From Desulfobulbaceae bacterium (GTDB lineage: Bacteria > Desulfobacterota > Desulfobulbia > Desulfobulbales > Desulfocapsaceae), in the NCBI GenBank assembly GCA_030632405.1, contig DAOVUU010000132.1, positions 1 through 6,802 of the forward strand: a stretch of 6,802 bases of DNA, in the 5' to 3' direction. Made by a program: the position numbers and the translations under genes. Below the pieces are notes generated by a model. The model saw nothing but the letters and a program-made list of their open reading frames with translations, was not told the origin of the DNA and did no database searches. How positions within the stretch are numbered: position 1 is the stretch's first letter; each line of letters starts with the position of its first letter. Positions 5,863 through 6,802 of the stretch are shown here, piece by piece.

Positions 5863-6802
5863 TTATTTAATTACCAGGTCACCAAAGTAAGGAAAATTCA
5901 TCACGTTGACAATGTCCCGGGTATTCATGTTATCTTTGGAAGCCCAGGAGAGGTTCTGCCAATGAAGAGGAATGTAGGCGGCCTCATCAAAGAGAATCTG
6001 CTCAATTTTCTGCAGCATTACAGAACGTTTCGCGTTGTCTGTTTCCGAACTGGAAGCAAGAGTCAGCTTGTCCACTTCTGCATTACAGTAATTTCCAGAG
6101 TTGTACTGGCCCCTGCCGGTCTCTTTGTTTGGACACATATAGAGGTATTCGTGGAAATTTGCAGAGTCTTCAGTATCAGAATGCCAGCCGATCATCTGAA
6201 TATCACCGGCCTGGGCGTCAAACTGATCCCAGTACTGTGCTTTCGGCATAGTTTTGAGGCTTACTTTAATACCAATTTTACTCATCATAGTAGCAAAGGC
6301 CTGGGCAATTTTCTCATCGTTTACGTAACGATTATTGGGTGCAATCATTGTGCACTCAAAACCTTTTTCAAAACCGGCCTCTTTCATCAGCTCTTTGGCT
6401 TTAGCAAGATCAAAGCGAGGAGTAAGGGCCGGGTTGTGTCCCTGATAGCCCATAGGTGAATTCTGAGCCGCAGGGGTAGCAAATCCCTTCATGATTTTTT
6501 GGGCCACACCTACATTATTATAGGCATAGGCCATGGCAAGACGAACCTTGGCGTTGGTAAATTCAGGACGACGCTTCTGATTGAGCTGGAAGGTGATAAT
6601 ACGGGAACCGGACATGGTAACCAGCTTCAAACCATCGGTCTTGTCAATACGATCAAGGTCTGCAGGAGGAACACGCATGACAAAGTCAACATCACCTGAA
6701 AGCAGAGCCGCCACCCGGGTGGGAGCTGCAGAAATAGGGGTAAAGACTATTTCACTTACCTTTCCAGTGGTTTTATCCCAGTAAGCCGCAAACCGCTTAA
6801 AT
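5863..6802 (-). CDS. dppA: Periplasmic peptide-binding protein DppA/OppA family (5' partial)
   Basis: Solute-binding protein (SBP_bac_5 family) that captures peptide in the periplasm and delivers it to DppB/DppC. The frame stays open past the right edge, so only the C-terminal 312 residues are visible. About 200 residues, including the signal peptide, are missing. The visible part starts FKRFAAYWDKTTGKVSEIVF and runs into RVAALLSGDVDFVMRVPP, the standard domain-I hinge wording of the family. IGWHSDTEDSANF (coding bases about 6150-6189) aligns with the ligand loop of E. coli DppA and OppA. Its aspartate three residues after the Trp (6175-6177) matches the Asp that holds the peptide N-terminal amine. 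Two cysteines flanking a 15-residue loop (LYMC...NYC) match a pair in DppA that probably forms a disulfide. The TAA stop is at 5863-5865, followed by an 89-nt gap with a strong hairpin before dppB. The retained Asp favours peptides over nickel or sugars, but di- versus oligopeptide preference cannot be read. Confidence 0.93.
   Translation of the reverse strand, partial: FKRFAAYWDKTTGKVSEIVFTPISAAPTRVAALLSGDVDFVMRVPPADLDRIDKTDGLKLVTMSGSRIITFQLNQKRRPEFTNAKVRLAMAYAYNNVGVAQKIMKGFATPAAQNSPMGYQGHNPALTPRFDLAKAKELMKEAGFEKGFECTMIAPNNRYVNDEKIAQAFATMMSKIGIKVSLKTMPKAQYWDQFDAQAGDIQMIGWHSDTEDSANFHEYLYMCPNKETGRGQYNSGNYCNAEVDKLTLASSSETDNAKRSVMLQKIEQILFDEAAYIPLHWQNLSWASKDNMNTRDIVNVMNFPYFGDLVIK

Noticed and set aside
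5845..6459. A 204-codon open frame on the plus strand opposite dppA, starting soon after the hairpin's T-tract.
   Set aside because: It lies wholly over a clearly recognised dppA, its translation resembles no family, and the plus-strand terminator-like hairpin just upstream would oppose transcription into it.
5863..6714. A complete 283-residue gene starting at GTG 6714.
   Set aside because: The frame continues without a stop to the window edge and the upstream residues are standard binding-protein sequence, so GTG 6714 is an internal Val codon.
1..6802. Search for a novel system such as a defence island, retron, CRISPR array, mobile element or phage genes.
   Set aside because: All long stretches are accounted for by six recognisable genes, no gene-free stretch exceeds 90 nt, and no direct-repeat arrays, transposase or integrase motifs were seen.

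Overview
This 6.8 kb window looks like ordinary chromosome from a Gram-negative, proteobacterium-like organism. Evidence is the Cache-PAS-GGDEF signalling protein, the canonical peptide-transporter operon with short gene junctions and Shine-Dalgarno (SD) sites, and moderate base composition. The wording of the proteins hints at a deltaproteobacterium (Desulfobacterota-like), but that is an impression, not a demonstrated placement. I see no insertion sequence, phage gene, CRISPR array, tRNA or rRNA.

Positions 1-1803 (+ strand) hold most of a membrane-bound diguanylate cyclase: a double-Cache-like extracellular sensor, a transmembrane helix, a PAS domain and a GGDEF domain with intact catalytic (GGEEF) and inhibitory (RxxD) sites. 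Its N-terminus, with the expected first membrane helix, lies off the left edge.

Positions 1823-6802 (- strand, transcribed right to left) hold a five-gene di/oligopeptide ABC importer in the classical order dppA-dppB-dppC-dppD-dppF. They encode the periplasmic binding protein (cut by the right edge), two permeases and two ATPases. Gene junctions are 1 nt (B/C) and 3 nt (C/D). The two larger gaps, dppA-dppB (89 nt) and dppD-dppF (74 nt), each carry a potential RNA stem-loop. The operon promoter must lie upstream of dppA, outside the window. DppA would capture peptide in the periplasm, DppB/DppC form the channel and DppD/DppF power import. Both ATPases carry the C-terminal four-cysteine motif linked in this family to an iron-sulfur cluster.

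The cyclase and the operon converge with a 19-nt gap, and nothing seen ties them functionally. I found no convincing undescribed system. The points worth a second look are the perfect 11-bp hairpin between dppA and dppB, the structured dppD-dppF gap, the start-codon choices of dppB and dppF, and the paired Cys4 motifs.
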